DNA of 64,000 nt from Pseudomonas arsenicoxydans (GCF_900103875.1 NZ_LT629705.1:5465001-5529000), one strand, 5' to 3'; counted from the stretch's first letter, positions 29,237 to 37,342 are shown. The notes: generated from the letters alone by a model not told the origin. Made by a program: numbers and translations.

Positions 29237-29269
29237 CGCGAGCAGGTCGAATCGTCGCACCTGCTCGCG
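29237..29269. terminator. Inverted repeat between convergent genes
   Basis: CGCGAGCAGGT and ACCTGCTCGCG are exact reverse complements with an 11-base loop. It seems to be a decayed REP element and could terminate codA and the convergent DapF-like gene. Confidence 0.6.
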
Positions 29270-29284
29270 AAGGCTATCTTGAAT

Positions 29285-30277
29285 TCAATCCATCAACCGA
29301 GCCGTACCGAAAAGGCTGACCCGACTCAACTCGCCGTCCGATTCCTTCAGCAAAATCGGCGCCGTGCCGCCCGGCATGACGACTTTCACTTCACCCGCCG
29401 CCACCCAGCCAACCCGCCAGGCAGCACAGGCCACCGCACTGGCGCTGGTGCCCGACGACGCCGTCGGCCCTTCTCCGCGTTCAAATACCCGCGCGGCGAC
29501 TTGCCCTTCAGACGCAAGCATTGCCCATTGCAGATTCACGCCGGCAGGACACGGTGCCCCTGCCCCCGCTGGCATGGCGTAAGCAATTCGCGTCAGACCT
29601 TTGGACAGCCCGGGCTCGCGCATCTGTTCATTGCTCGGCAATGCTTCGGCGTTCTCCAAAAGTGTCACGCAATGTGGATTGCCAATGCGCACGAACTGGC
29701 TTCGTGACCATGCCGGATCCAGCGCCGACAAAGGTTGCACATGGCTGACGTCGCGCCCGTTCAACAGCGCGCCTTCAACCCGTTCAGCTCCCACTGCGTC
29801 CGGCCCGAACGACGGTTTGCCCAGGTCCAGCCAGAACCCTTTCACCCCCCCGACCGCGGCTGGCTTCACCGAAGTACCCACGGGTGAAACCGCATCAGCC
29901 TTGTCGTGATGAACCCTGAGCAAACACGCCTCGTCCCGGGGCAGTAAACCTTGCTCACTCAGGGCCTGAGAAAAAATCGTCAACCCGTTGCCGCTGCGCT
30001 CGGCCAGGGTGCCGTCGGTGTTGATGATCAACAGATCAAACGGCGGCGACGACTGAAACGGCCCCACCAGCAGACCGTCGCAGCGATGCTCTTTGCTGCC
30101 CGGCGGTTGGGTGCCGGGGGCCCAGGCGCAAAACGCCTCGATCGCCGCCAACGCCCAGTGTTCGCGGGTTTGCGCGGCGTCGCTGGCGAGTTGAGGCAAA
30201 TCGATACCGCGTTCGCGCACGGCGCCAGGCGCCATCACCGCGTAGATATTACCTCGAGCATCGTAGAACGGTGTCAT
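29285..30277 (-). CDS. DapF-like protein lacking both catalytic cysteines
   Basis: A 330-residue protein with the double-barrel diaminopimelate epimerase fold. The substrate-binding blocks are recognisable: LIINTDGTLAERSGNG and FVRIGNPHCV, then ERGEGPTASSGTSASA. In working epimerases the first and last of these hold the two catalytic cysteines (CGNG and ACGT). Here both are serine (S95 and S275), read directly from AGC and TCG codons. It is therefore unlikely to racemise by the usual two-thiol mechanism and may be a dehydratase, isomerase or binding protein. It is longer than typical DapF (about 275). It lies tail to tail with codA. Confidence 0.82.
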   Translation of the reverse strand: MTPFYDARGNIYAVMAPGAVRERGIDLPQLASDAAQTREHWALAAIEAFCAWAPGTQPPGSKEHRCDGLLVGPFQSSPPFDLLIINTDGTLAERSGNGLTIFSQALSEQGLLPRDEACLLRVHHDKADAVSPVGTSVKPAAVGGVKGFWLDLGKPSFGPDAVGAERVEGALLNGRDVSHVQPLSALDPAWSRSQFVRIGNPHCVTLLENAEALPSNEQMREPGLSKGLTRIAYAMPAGAGAPCPAGVNLQWAMLASEGQVAARVFERGEGPTASSGTSASAVACAAWRVGWVAAGEVKVVMPGGTAPILLKESDGELSRVSLFGTARLMD

Positions 30278-30472
30278 GGATCGGTCCTGAAGTCAGCCTG
30301 TAAAGAGCCTGTACTTTAGGCGACGGCCTGGAAAAATCACATCCACCAGATCGGTTATGAGCATCCGCACTTTTATCGCAAAACAGTTGGGAAGAACTGT
30401 CATTTATGACAGCAGACAAGCCGCCCCTCCGAGGCCAGAGTGAAAACCTGGGATGACCCTCGGAATACGCTC

Positions 30473-32059
30473 ATGAAAAAGTTGGGACTACTGTCGCTGC
30501 TTCTCTTGCTGCTTCTGGCCGGAGCGGCAACGGCGGATGAAGTCACACCGGTGCGCAACGGCAACGGGAAAGAAATCCTGTTGCAGGGGTTCCATTGGAA
30601 TTCCAGTCGCAACGAAACCGAAACATGGTATGCGGTACTGGCACACATGGCCGGTCAGATCGGCATCGACGGCTTCACTGCCATCTGGATGCCGCCGCCG
30701 TGGAAAGATACGTCCAGTTGGGTGGACAGCAATTCAGGCACGTCCGGCGGAGGTGAAGGTTATTTCTGGCGCAGCTTCGATAAAAACAGCCAGTACGGCA
30801 CCGATGAGCAACTCAAAACGGCAGCCACGGCACTGAATCGAGCGGGTGTAAAAGTCGTTTATGACGTGGTGCCCAACCACATGGATGACACCAAGGGCGA
30901 TGTCCCGCTGTTCCCGAGAGGCCATGGGGAATGGCGTCACGAATGTGACAAGTGCGACGACGGCGATCCATTTATCGACGGCAATTCCGATCTGAACATC
31001 AAATATCCATCGGTGTTCGAGACCTTTAAAAAAGAACTGATCAACCTGCGCAACAATTATGGCGCCATGGGCCTGCGTTTTGACTTTGTTCGCGGCTACG
31101 CGCCGCAGAACGTGGACCGCTGGATGAATGCGTTTGGGAATTTTCAGTTCTGCGTCGGTGAACTGTGGAAAGGCCCCAGTGAATACCCGGCTGACGACTG
31201 GCGCAGCAAGGCCAGTTGGCAGGACGCGCTCAAGGATTGGTCCGACCGCTCCCGCTGCACCGTCTTCGACTTTGCCCTCAAGGAACGCATGCAAAATGGC
31301 TCGATCGCCGAATGGCGACATGGGCTCAATGGCAATCCCGATAAACGCTGGCGCGAAGTTGCCGTCACCTTCGTCGACAACCATGACACCGGTTATTCGC
31401 CAGGACTCTACCGCGGTCAACATCACTGGCCATTGCCCGAAGAGCTACGCAATCAAGCCTACGCCTACATCCTCAGCAGCCCCGGGACACCGGCCGTGTA
31501 TTGGCCGGACATGTATGACTGGCGACGCGGCGAGCTCATCCGCCAACTGATAAAAATCCGCAAGGACGCCGGAATCAAGGCCGACTCACCGATCCGCTTC
31601 CACACACAATATTCGGGGTTGGTCGCGACAACGACCGGGGACAACCTAAGCGTGGTGATTGCCTTGAGTTCGGACCTGACAAAACTTCCCCCGGGGCTGA
31701 CCGATCCCAGGCTGATCTGGGATGACGGAAAAATCCGTCTCTGGAGCACGGCGCCTGAACAGCCGGCTGTCAATGTTCACTTCACCTGCGACTACGCCAC
31801 GACCTACCCCGGCCAAAGTGTTTATGCCGCTGGCTCGACACTTGACCTGGGGGCCTGGGACCCTGTCCATGCCGTGCCATTGTCCTACAACCCCGAGAGC
31901 AAGCAATGGAGCGGTGTGATCGATCTGCCGGCAAAACAAGATATCCAATGGAAATGTATCGTGCGCAGTAACGATGCCTCGGGGACCGCGCGTTGGCAGC
32001 CGGGCGCCAACGTCAACCTCATCAGCGAGGCAGGCAGAGAGACGCGAGGTGCGTTCTAG
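30473..32059 (+). CDS. Maltotetraose-forming type exo-alpha-amylase (GH13) with CBM20
   Basis: A 528-residue secreted amylase with a signal peptide (about 1-21). It closely follows the P. stutzeri/P. saccharophila maltotetraohydrolase as I remember it: GFTAIWMPPPWKDTSSW, VVYDVVPNHM, GLRFDFVRGYAP (catalytic D204), CVGELWKGPSEYP (catalytic E230) and TFVDNHDTGYSP (D305). The last ~100 residues, with VHFTCDYATTYPGQSVYAAG and IQWKCIVR, form a CBM20 starch-binding domain. It releases maltotetraose from starch ends. No other starch genes adjoin it. Confidence 0.93.
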   Translation: MKKLGLLSLLLLLLLAGAATADEVTPVRNGNGKEILLQGFHWNSSRNETETWYAVLAHMAGQIGIDGFTAIWMPPPWKDTSSWVDSNSGTSGGGEGYFWRSFDKNSQYGTDEQLKTAATALNRAGVKVVYDVVPNHMDDTKGDVPLFPRGHGEWRHECDKCDDGDPFIDGNSDLNIKYPSVFETFKKELINLRNNYGAMGLRFDFVRGYAPQNVDRWMNAFGNFQFCVGELWKGPSEYPADDWRSKASWQDALKDWSDRSRCTVFDFALKERMQNGSIAEWRHGLNGNPDKRWREVAVTFVDNHDTGYSPGLYRGQHHWPLPEELRNQAYAYILSSPGTPAVYWPDMYDWRRGELIRQLIKIRKDAGIKADSPIRFHTQYSGLVATTTGDNLSVVIALSSDLTKLPPGLTDPRLIWDDGKIRLWSTAPEQPAVNVHFTCDYATTYPGQSVYAAGSTLDLGAWDPVHAVPLSYNPESKQWSGVIDLPAKQDIQWKCIVRSNDASGTARWQPGANVNLISEAGRETRGAF

Positions 32060-32157
32060 GCGACTGGTGAAAACCCTTCGAGGTCGCGGTGTGCTGCCTG
32101 ATATGCAAGGATGTTGTCCTGCATTCTGTCAGCAACCCGCAACGCCAAGGATTTTTC

Positions 32158-33309
32158 ATGACTGCCCTCAACACGCCCGCGCCCGTCATCCCCGGACGCC
32201 TGGAGCAGATGTCCACCCGCATCGCCTTCTTCATCGCAGGTCTGGGCATTGCCGCGTGGGCGCCGTTGGTGCCTTACGCCAAGGCTCGGGCCGGGCTGGA
32301 TGAAGGCACCCTCGGTTTGCTGCTGTTGTGCCTGGGGGTCGGGTCGATTCTGGCGATGCCGATGGCGGGCCTCCTTTCCACGCGTTTCGGCTGCCGTCGG
32401 GTCGCGACCGGGGGAACCTTGTTGATCTGCTTGGCGCTGCCGTTACTGGCGACGGTGTCGTCAGTGCCAGCGTTGATCGCCACGCTGTTCATGTTCGGTG
32501 CGGGCCTGGGCACGGTGGATTCGACGGTGAACCTGCAAGCGGTGATCGTCGAGCGGGCCAGCGGCAAGCACATGATGTCGGGGTTTCACGGGATGTTCAG
32601 CCTCGGCGGGATCGTCGGCGCGGCGGGTGTCAGCGCCCTGCTCGGCCTCGGCCTGTCACCACTGAGTGCAATGTTGGTGGTGATTGTGGTGCTGGTGCTG
32701 GCCTTGCTCAAAGCCGCGCCGCACCTGTTGCCTTACGGCAGCGAAAGCTCGGGACCGGCGTTTGCCGTGCCCCACGGCATCGTGCTGTTCATCGGTGGCA
32801 TGTGTTTCATCGTGTTCCTCGCCGAAGGCGCGGCGCTCGACTGGAGCGCCGTGTTCCTCACGCAGGAGCGCGGGATCGACACGGCGTATGCCGGGCTGGG
32901 TTACGCGGCGTTCGCCCTGACCATGACGGTCGGACGCTTGACCGGTGACCGGATCGTCCGGCGCCTGGGCTCGACACGGGTGATTGTGTTCGGTGGGCTG
33001 ACCGCGGCCGTGGGCCTGGCATTGGCTACATTCGCCCCGGCGTGGGAGGCGGCATTGGTGGGTTATGCGTTGCTCGGCGCCGGATGCTCGAACATCGTGC
33101 CGGTGCTGTACACCGCCGTGGGCAAACAGACGGTAATGCCCGAACACATCGCCGTGCCGGCCATCACCACACTGGGCTACGCGGGAATCCTCGCCGGCCC
33201 GGCGGTGATCGGGTTCATCGCCCATGGCAGCAGTTTGAGTTTTGCGTTCGGGTTGATGGCGCTGTTGCTGGTGGCCGTGGCCATTGGCGGGAAAGTGTTG
33301 AAAGTCTGA
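32158..33309 (+). CDS. MFS transporter (YbjJ-like)
   Basis: A 383-residue inner-membrane carrier with about twelve helices. The N-terminal block GIAAWAPLVPYAKARAGLDE and the loop motif STRFGCRRVATGG resemble the YbjJ/FucP-related MFS branch. CCAAGG precedes the ATG by eight bases. Substrate unknown. It follows the amylase after 98 bp but has no evident functional link. It ends 84 bp before a convergent gene, with a strong hairpin between. Confidence 0.88.
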   Translation: MTALNTPAPVIPGRLEQMSTRIAFFIAGLGIAAWAPLVPYAKARAGLDEGTLGLLLLCLGVGSILAMPMAGLLSTRFGCRRVATGGTLLICLALPLLATVSSVPALIATLFMFGAGLGTVDSTVNLQAVIVERASGKHMMSGFHGMFSLGGIVGAAGVSALLGLGLSPLSAMLVVIVVLVLALLKAAPHLLPYGSESSGPAFAVPHGIVLFIGGMCFIVFLAEGAALDWSAVFLTQERGIDTAYAGLGYAAFALTMTVGRLTGDRIVRRLGSTRVIVFGGLTAAVGLALATFAPAWEAALVGYALLGAGCSNIVPVLYTAVGKQTVMPEHIAVPAITTLGYAGILAGPAVIGFIAHGSSLSFAFGLMALLLVAVAIGGKVLKV

Positions 33310-33313
33310 AAAG

Positions 33314-33353
33314 CATCGTCGGCTCGCCGCCTCCGGGCGGCGTTCCGACGATG
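33314..33353. terminator. Strong stem-loop between convergent genes
   Basis: CATCGTCGG and CCGACGATG pair as outer arms, with an inner stem GCCGCC/GGCGGC; there is no T run. It lies between the convergent MFS and PheRS-like genes, so a bidirectional terminator is likely. Confidence 0.6.
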
Positions 33354-33393
33354 AATTACGCGGCATTTCAGTGGGTACTCAGGCGGGCCAGTT

Positions 33394-34542
33394 TCAATCC
33401 TTTGACAGATCCATTCGATAACCCGCCCCCGGGGCCCCTTCATGCATCGCCGCCTGTATGTCCGCATACAAGGCGTTCGCCTCAGCGGTAGTGATTGATC
33501 GCGAACAATCACGCAGCACAACGCGCAAAAGCACATTCTCCTGACCCGGCAGCAGTCCCAACCGATCAATCGCCTGCGCGGGTAAATCCGAAAACTCCCA
33601 ACGTCCTTTGACCTGCATCTCCTCGATCCAGTCAGAACTGTCACCTGCCGCTTGCAACATTCTCTCGGTCAACACCTCTTCGCTCAGCCCCGGCGTGACC
33701 GCCAACGAAATGTCACGAGCAATCGAAGGTAAACGTGATACCGGGGTCCATGGATTCAGATCATGCATCTGCGCCTGCACTCGCGTGTTCTGATCGCGCA
33801 GCAAGCGAATATCCGGAATACCTTTGCGCAACATCGTCAGGCGATCCAACCCCATCCCGAGCGCCAACCCTCCATGACGAAGAGGATCAATCTTCAAACG
33901 CTCCAACAAGGACCTTGCGATACGACCACACTCCAACACTTCAACGGGTGCACCATCATTCAACACATTCACTTCGATTCCGCCCTCCGTGTAGTGATGC
34001 GGGCTGTCGCTGTAGACCCAGGATTTATCAGGAACGGCGGACTTGAGGATGTCGCCGACCAGACGCAACAGCTTTTCATGCGTCGAGAGTTCGGGGTCGC
34101 CCAGCACCCAGATATCCATCTGATGCGGCTCCGCGCAATGCCAGCGATCCCGACTATCGCGACGGAAAGTAATACCTGGGGCCGCCAGCAAGATCGTTTG
34201 CCCCGGTTGCCGCACCTGAGCCGCTCGCTGGAGCGCTGACGGAATCTGGCTGGTGGTTTGTGTTCTCAACAACGAGCACTCATCAACCCAACGAGTATGT
34301 TCACTCCCGAGCGTGACCTCGGCCGGGTCATAGCCGAGTAAACCGTAGTTTTCTTCGGCGGACACAATCCGTGGTCCCGTCTGTAGTTGCGCTTGGGGCC
34401 AGCCTTTTTCAGCGAGGCCTTGGAGGATTTCAGTTAGCAAGAGCCGGACCGAGTGGTCGGGATTGTTTGATTCGGTTAGATCAACCAGTAACAGCGCCTG
34501 ATGAACAGACATATCTGTCAGATATTTCTTTGATACATGCAC
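33394..34542 (-). CDS. Free-standing single-chain PheRS-like protein with C-terminal FDX-ACB domain
   Basis: A 382-residue class II synthetase-like protein. Residues ~75-255 resemble the PheS catalytic core: SLLRTQTTSQIP (90-101), motif 2 FRRD (126-129) with PHQ (139-141), and motif 3 GMGLDRL (229-235). Residues ~265-368 resemble the ferredoxin-fold anticodon-binding domain that normally ends PheT (RLPSIARDISLAV). This single-chain order is that of mitochondrial PheRS, not of the bacterial heterotetramer. The Phe-pocket block F-P-F-T-E-P-S reads H-H-Y-T-E-G-G here (182-188), so the bound amino acid may differ. The start could also be M11. It diverges from the peptide gene at 34840. Confidence 0.78.
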   Translation of the reverse strand: MHVSKKYLTDMSVHQALLLVDLTESNNPDHSVRLLLTEILQGLAEKGWPQAQLQTGPRIVSAEENYGLLGYDPAEVTLGSEHTRWVDECSLLRTQTTSQIPSALQRAAQVRQPGQTILLAAPGITFRRDSRDRWHCAEPHQMDIWVLGDPELSTHEKLLRLVGDILKSAVPDKSWVYSDSPHHYTEGGIEVNVLNDGAPVEVLECGRIARSLLERLKIDPLRHGGLALGMGLDRLTMLRKGIPDIRLLRDQNTRVQAQMHDLNPWTPVSRLPSIARDISLAVTPGLSEEVLTERMLQAAGDSSDWIEEMQVKGRWEFSDLPAQAIDRLGLLPGQENVLLRVVLRDCSRSITTAEANALYADIQAAMHEGAPGAGYRMDLSKD

Positions 34543-34839
34543 TCTACAACCCTCTCTACAGTTGAATATCGAGCAAAAAAACCAAGCCCATAAATAAACC
34601 TAAAGACAAAAGATCATCGAGCACAACCAAAAAAAATAATATTAAAAATTTTCAGAACAAGACTACAGACCAGACTTACACAAATAACCGCTTTTAACCC
34701 CACAAGAATCTTGATAGCCAAAATGAGTCTAAAAAACTCCAAAAAAACCATTTAACACATTAAAAAAATCTGTATTAATTAATTCACTCCCGAGTAAATC
34801 AGGGAGCAAAAAAATCAAAAACTGAAAAAGGACAATCAA
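34543..34839. other. AT-rich intergenic region between divergent genes
   Basis: About 300 bases with long A and T runs, much lower in GC than the flanking chromosome. No open frame with a ribosome site is present on the plus strand; a minus-strand frame through it is poor. It must contain the promoters of the PheRS-like gene and of the peptide gene and looks like acquired DNA. Confidence 0.75.
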
Positions 34840-34941
34840 ATGAAAAACAAAAAATCCACCAAAGAAAAGCTTAACCGGATCACTTCTGGCCCGGACAATT
34901 TCGGGTGGGCGCCGTTGGCTTGGGCTCACACTGAAGAGTAA
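34840..34941 (+). CDS. 33-residue peptide, possible RiPP precursor
   Basis: A short frame ATG...TAA with a strong AAGGA seven bases upstream. The N-terminal half is Lys-rich and leader-like (MKNKKSTKEKLNRITS), and the C-terminal half GPDNFGWAPLAWAHTEE is rich in Trp, Phe, Pro and small residues and ends in two Glu. That split is typical of ribosomally made, modified peptides. It lies 57 bp upstream of the M29-like gene on the same strand with a stem-loop between. I do not recognise the peptide. Alternatives are a regulatory leader peptide or a small toxin. No modifying enzyme of a known RiPP class is adjacent. Confidence 0.6.
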   Translation: MKNKKSTKEKLNRITSGPDNFGWAPLAWAHTEE

Positions 34942-34951
34942 ATAACTCTGG

Positions 34952-34977
34952 TGCACGGCGAGTATTCTTGCCGTGCA
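34952..34977 (+). promoter_or_regulatory. Stem-loop between peptide gene and M29-like gene
   Basis: TGCACGGC and GCCGTGCA form a perfect 8-bp stem with a 10-base loop, ten bases after the peptide stop and 21 bases before the next start. No T run follows, so it may act as a partial terminator or as a stabilising processing site, as often seen after precursor-peptide genes. Confidence 0.6.
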
Positions 34978-34998
34978 TTAACAAACCAGGAGGGCTTT

Positions 34999-35922
34999 AT
35001 GTCACCACCGAATATGATATCGACACTCTTCGGCCATGAGAAACCATCAATTATCGCGGACTCAGAAATTTTCCTCACACAATGTGCACTCCTCGGATTC
35101 GACACAGCCAATATTTCCAAACTAGATAAGTTACCAAAAAACAGCATTGTGTTTTCTTTTAGCAATGACGCTGCAAAAAAGACGTTTGAGTTAGCAAAAA
35201 ACACCGCAAGCAAGAAAAGCATTTTCTGCGCGACTCAAGTATTTGAACCCACTACAGCTGCTGCCCTTTATAGCTTGAAGCTTTTGCTGAGCAGCAATTT
35301 TGAACGTGCGTTGAGCACACAGCGCTCTGTGTTAAATATGCTCAATTCAAATGAGAGGTTTTCCCTGTCTGGCAATGATGCCGATGCGCAAGTTTCAATT
35401 TTTCCACACGCACAGCCTTATGCATTACTCGCTGAAGATGTGTCCCACGATTTTATTCAGTCCGTAGCAGAATTTTTTGAAGTACATTACGCACATATGA
35501 ACCCACAAGAGCCATGTCCGTTTGATTTTACCGGAACATTAAAAATTGCGGGGATACTGACCGTTCTTAGAAAGTCCAACCCATTGCTGCCGGACGGTTT
35601 AAAAGCCTCACTTAATTGGCTGAGCGACCGAATATCTAAAGACGGGGCACTTTTATCAGTTGAAGACAACACTATCACTTCACTTAAAATCGGTAACGAG
35701 GAGCACGTAAAGCTTTTGGATCTTGCGGCTGGCTCTCGCGGACTTAAGTTGACGGAGTTCGCCGTCGGGGTTAATGATGCTATTGCCTTAAATATTGATT
35801 ACAAAATCAATTCGCAAATGAATGAAGGCATCAGCGGGATTCATTTAGCTATCGGCGATGGCTCTTCTGGTTATCACATCGACTTTCTTAGTCCAGCGGT
35901 AAGCGTGCATCCAGAACACTAG
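34999..35922 (+). CDS. Uncharacterised protein resembling the C-terminal part of M29 aminopeptidases
   Basis: A 307-residue soluble protein I do not recognise as a known family as a whole. Its last 60 residues resemble the M29 (AmpS) aminopeptidase core: LTEFAVGVND (E253), MNEGISGIHLAIGDG (E276, H282) and YHIDF (H293, D295), which line up with the metal ligands Glu, Glu-His and His-x-Asp of that family; the first glutamate ligand is not evident and the protein is about 100 residues shorter. It could process or bind the neighbouring peptide. CCAGGAGGG precedes the ATG. Codon use is AT-rich, unlike the neighbours, and suggests transfer. Confidence 0.7.
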   Translation: MSPPNMISTLFGHEKPSIIADSEIFLTQCALLGFDTANISKLDKLPKNSIVFSFSNDAAKKTFELAKNTASKKSIFCATQVFEPTTAAALYSLKLLLSSNFERALSTQRSVLNMLNSNERFSLSGNDADAQVSIFPHAQPYALLAEDVSHDFIQSVAEFFEVHYAHMNPQEPCPFDFTGTLKIAGILTVLRKSNPLLPDGLKASLNWLSDRISKDGALLSVEDNTITSLKIGNEEHVKLLDLAAGSRGLKLTEFAVGVNDAIALNIDYKINSQMNEGISGIHLAIGDGSSGYHIDFLSPAVSVHPEH

Positions 35923-36005
35923 CAAATCATTGGCAAGTTCCATTCAAGTATCTATTCCATATCTCCTATCGCAACAAATTACTACGATGCGTCGTCTCAT
36001 ATGTC

Positions 36006-36090
36006 GCCATCGCGGGCAAGCCCGCTCCCACAGTTGACCGAGTCGTCCGGGCGAACGCGGTCTAATGTGGGATCGGGCTTGCCCGCGATG
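36006..36090. repeat. REP doublet in reversed orientation (REPIN)
   Basis: Here the halves point outward compared with the other copies: GCCATCGCGGGCAAGCCCGC first, then TGTGGGATCGGGCTTGCCCG. It follows the M29-like gene. Confidence 0.85.
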
Positions 36091-36114
36091 AACGATAACG
36101 CGGTGTGTCAGTGA

Positions 36115-36477
36115 TTACTTAGGCAGCTCGACATTATCCAGCATCCGATTCACCGCCAGCTCCGCCTGCATGATGATCTGCTGGATACCCAGCGCGGTGT
36201 GCCGGTGTGGGCCTTCCAGGTAGGCGGCGAAGTCGGCCGTCATGACGCTGGCCGAGGCCAGGGATTCGCAGGTGTGTGCGAGTAAGTCTTCGTCTCGGAT
36301 GTCCGGCGCGATCATGAACATGGTGCTGGGTTTGCGCACGAGTGGCGACTTGAGGGCGGCGGGGTTGAAGTGGTGATCGAGTGCGCGGTCGGCGGCTTCG
36401 TGGAATTTTTTTGAATCGACTGATTCGTAGGGGGATGCCGGATCAGTGTCTGGCGGGTTGGGGGTAACTTTGGACAT
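36115..36477 (-). CDS. DUF6124 family protein
   Basis: A 120-residue soluble protein. The start NPPDTDPASPYESVDSKKF, the middle MFMIAPDIRDEDLLAHTCES and the end ELAVNRMLDN match a Pseudomonas family I remember as DUF6124/DUF3077-like, often present in several copies. Function unknown. The ATG at 36475-36477 has AAGGA ten bases upstream; an in-frame ATG two codons earlier is nearly as good. The region upstream is highly structured (see 36478-36720). Confidence 0.8.
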   Translation of the reverse strand: MSKVTPNPPDTDPASPYESVDSKKFHEAADRALDHHFNPAALKSPLVRKPSTMFMIAPDIRDEDLLAHTCESLASASVMTADFAAYLEGPHRHTALGIQQIIMQAELAVNRMLDNVELPK

Positions 36478-36720
36478 ATTCATTCGTTCCTTACTGGGCA
36501 GCCACGCCTCGCTACTAATACGAGGGGTGGCGGCTGTACGCAGGTTAGTAGACCGGGGAACGAAAGCAAAGCCGGCGCGTCCGAGGACGCCCTGCGCACA
36601 ACCACCATCAAATACAGGCATGGAAATACCTGTCTGACAGACACTTGTGCAGCTTTCAAATCCTCGGGCTACTAAACCCGATCACTGGGAATCAGTGACG
36701 GGGACCAAGTTACCGAGGGG
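36478..36720 (-). ncRNA. Candidate structured 5' leader of the DUF6124 gene
   Basis: Several stems lie in line upstream of the start on the minus strand: a hairpin 36501-36531 with GCCAC-g-CCTCG paired to CGAGG-g-GTGGC just before the AAGGA site; a pair CTACTAA/TTAGTAG (36512/36545); ACAGG/CCTGT (36614/36629); and a nested set 36662-36718 with CCTCGG/CCGAGG outside, CCCG/CGGG inside and CACTG/CAGTG at the tip. No open frame explains them. I recall the first hairpin before other genes of this protein family. The rest of the gap up to 36976 holds one decayed REP half (about 36832-36862) and no gene. Confidence 0.4.
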
Positions 36721-36976
36721 GTCAAAAGCGCACAAGCCGGCGGATTCTGGCGTAGTCGTAGGCAATGGCGCAAGGCGTTGTAGCTTTCAGGAAGTAACCT
36801 TAAACGCCGTTAAACAGCACTCCGAAATGACACCGCTTTCCCGGGCAAACCCGCTTCCACAGGTAGCGTGAAAGCGTCCGCCATTGCGGTGTGTCAGAGC
36901 AAATCCATGCATGCGCAAGGTCTCGCAATGACCTATTGAGTCGGCCCTCGAACAGCTACCTCTCCGACTTCCCGCC

Positions 36977-37168
36977 TCACCGGGGCGCCAAGGGGCTGTC
37001 CAGCACCCACTGCATTTTCTGAAAGGCTTTGCGCTCTCGTGCAACCGCCGCGTCCCATTCCTCCCCGAACGCCTTGCCCGAACGGACCAGTTTCATGACC
37101 TGGGCCGTCGCGGCCGTCAGCTCCTCGCGCGCCTGACGCAGGTCTTCGTTGAATTTTTCAATTGTCAT
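36977..37168 (-). CDS. Hypothetical small protein
   Basis: A 63-residue, highly charged, probably all-helical protein (LRQAREELTAATAQVMKLV, then ERKAFQKMQWVLD). No motif recognised. It has Pseudomonas-like codon use but only a weak ribosome site, so it may be real or not. Confidence 0.55.
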   Translation of the reverse strand: MTIEKFNEDLRQAREELTAATAQVMKLVRSGKAFGEEWDAAVARERKAFQKMQWVLDSPLAPR

Positions 37169-37342
37169 CCAGACACTCTGAAATTAATCGCCGGCCGCTC
37201 GCAGAGTCGAGAATCTTTTCGACCATTATTGGCAATGATTCGACGCCGGTCATTGAGGTTCAACTAGAATTCTAGACTTCACCTGGCAGGTTGTAGCCGA
37301 GCTCCAAAAAACAAAAACATTGGAAACAAGGGGCATCCAACC

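Noticed and set aside
34729..34956. Leftward frame with a hydrophobic stretch in the AT-rich spacer
   Set aside because: It runs antisense through the peptide gene, lacks a good ribosome site and is explained by A/T runs.
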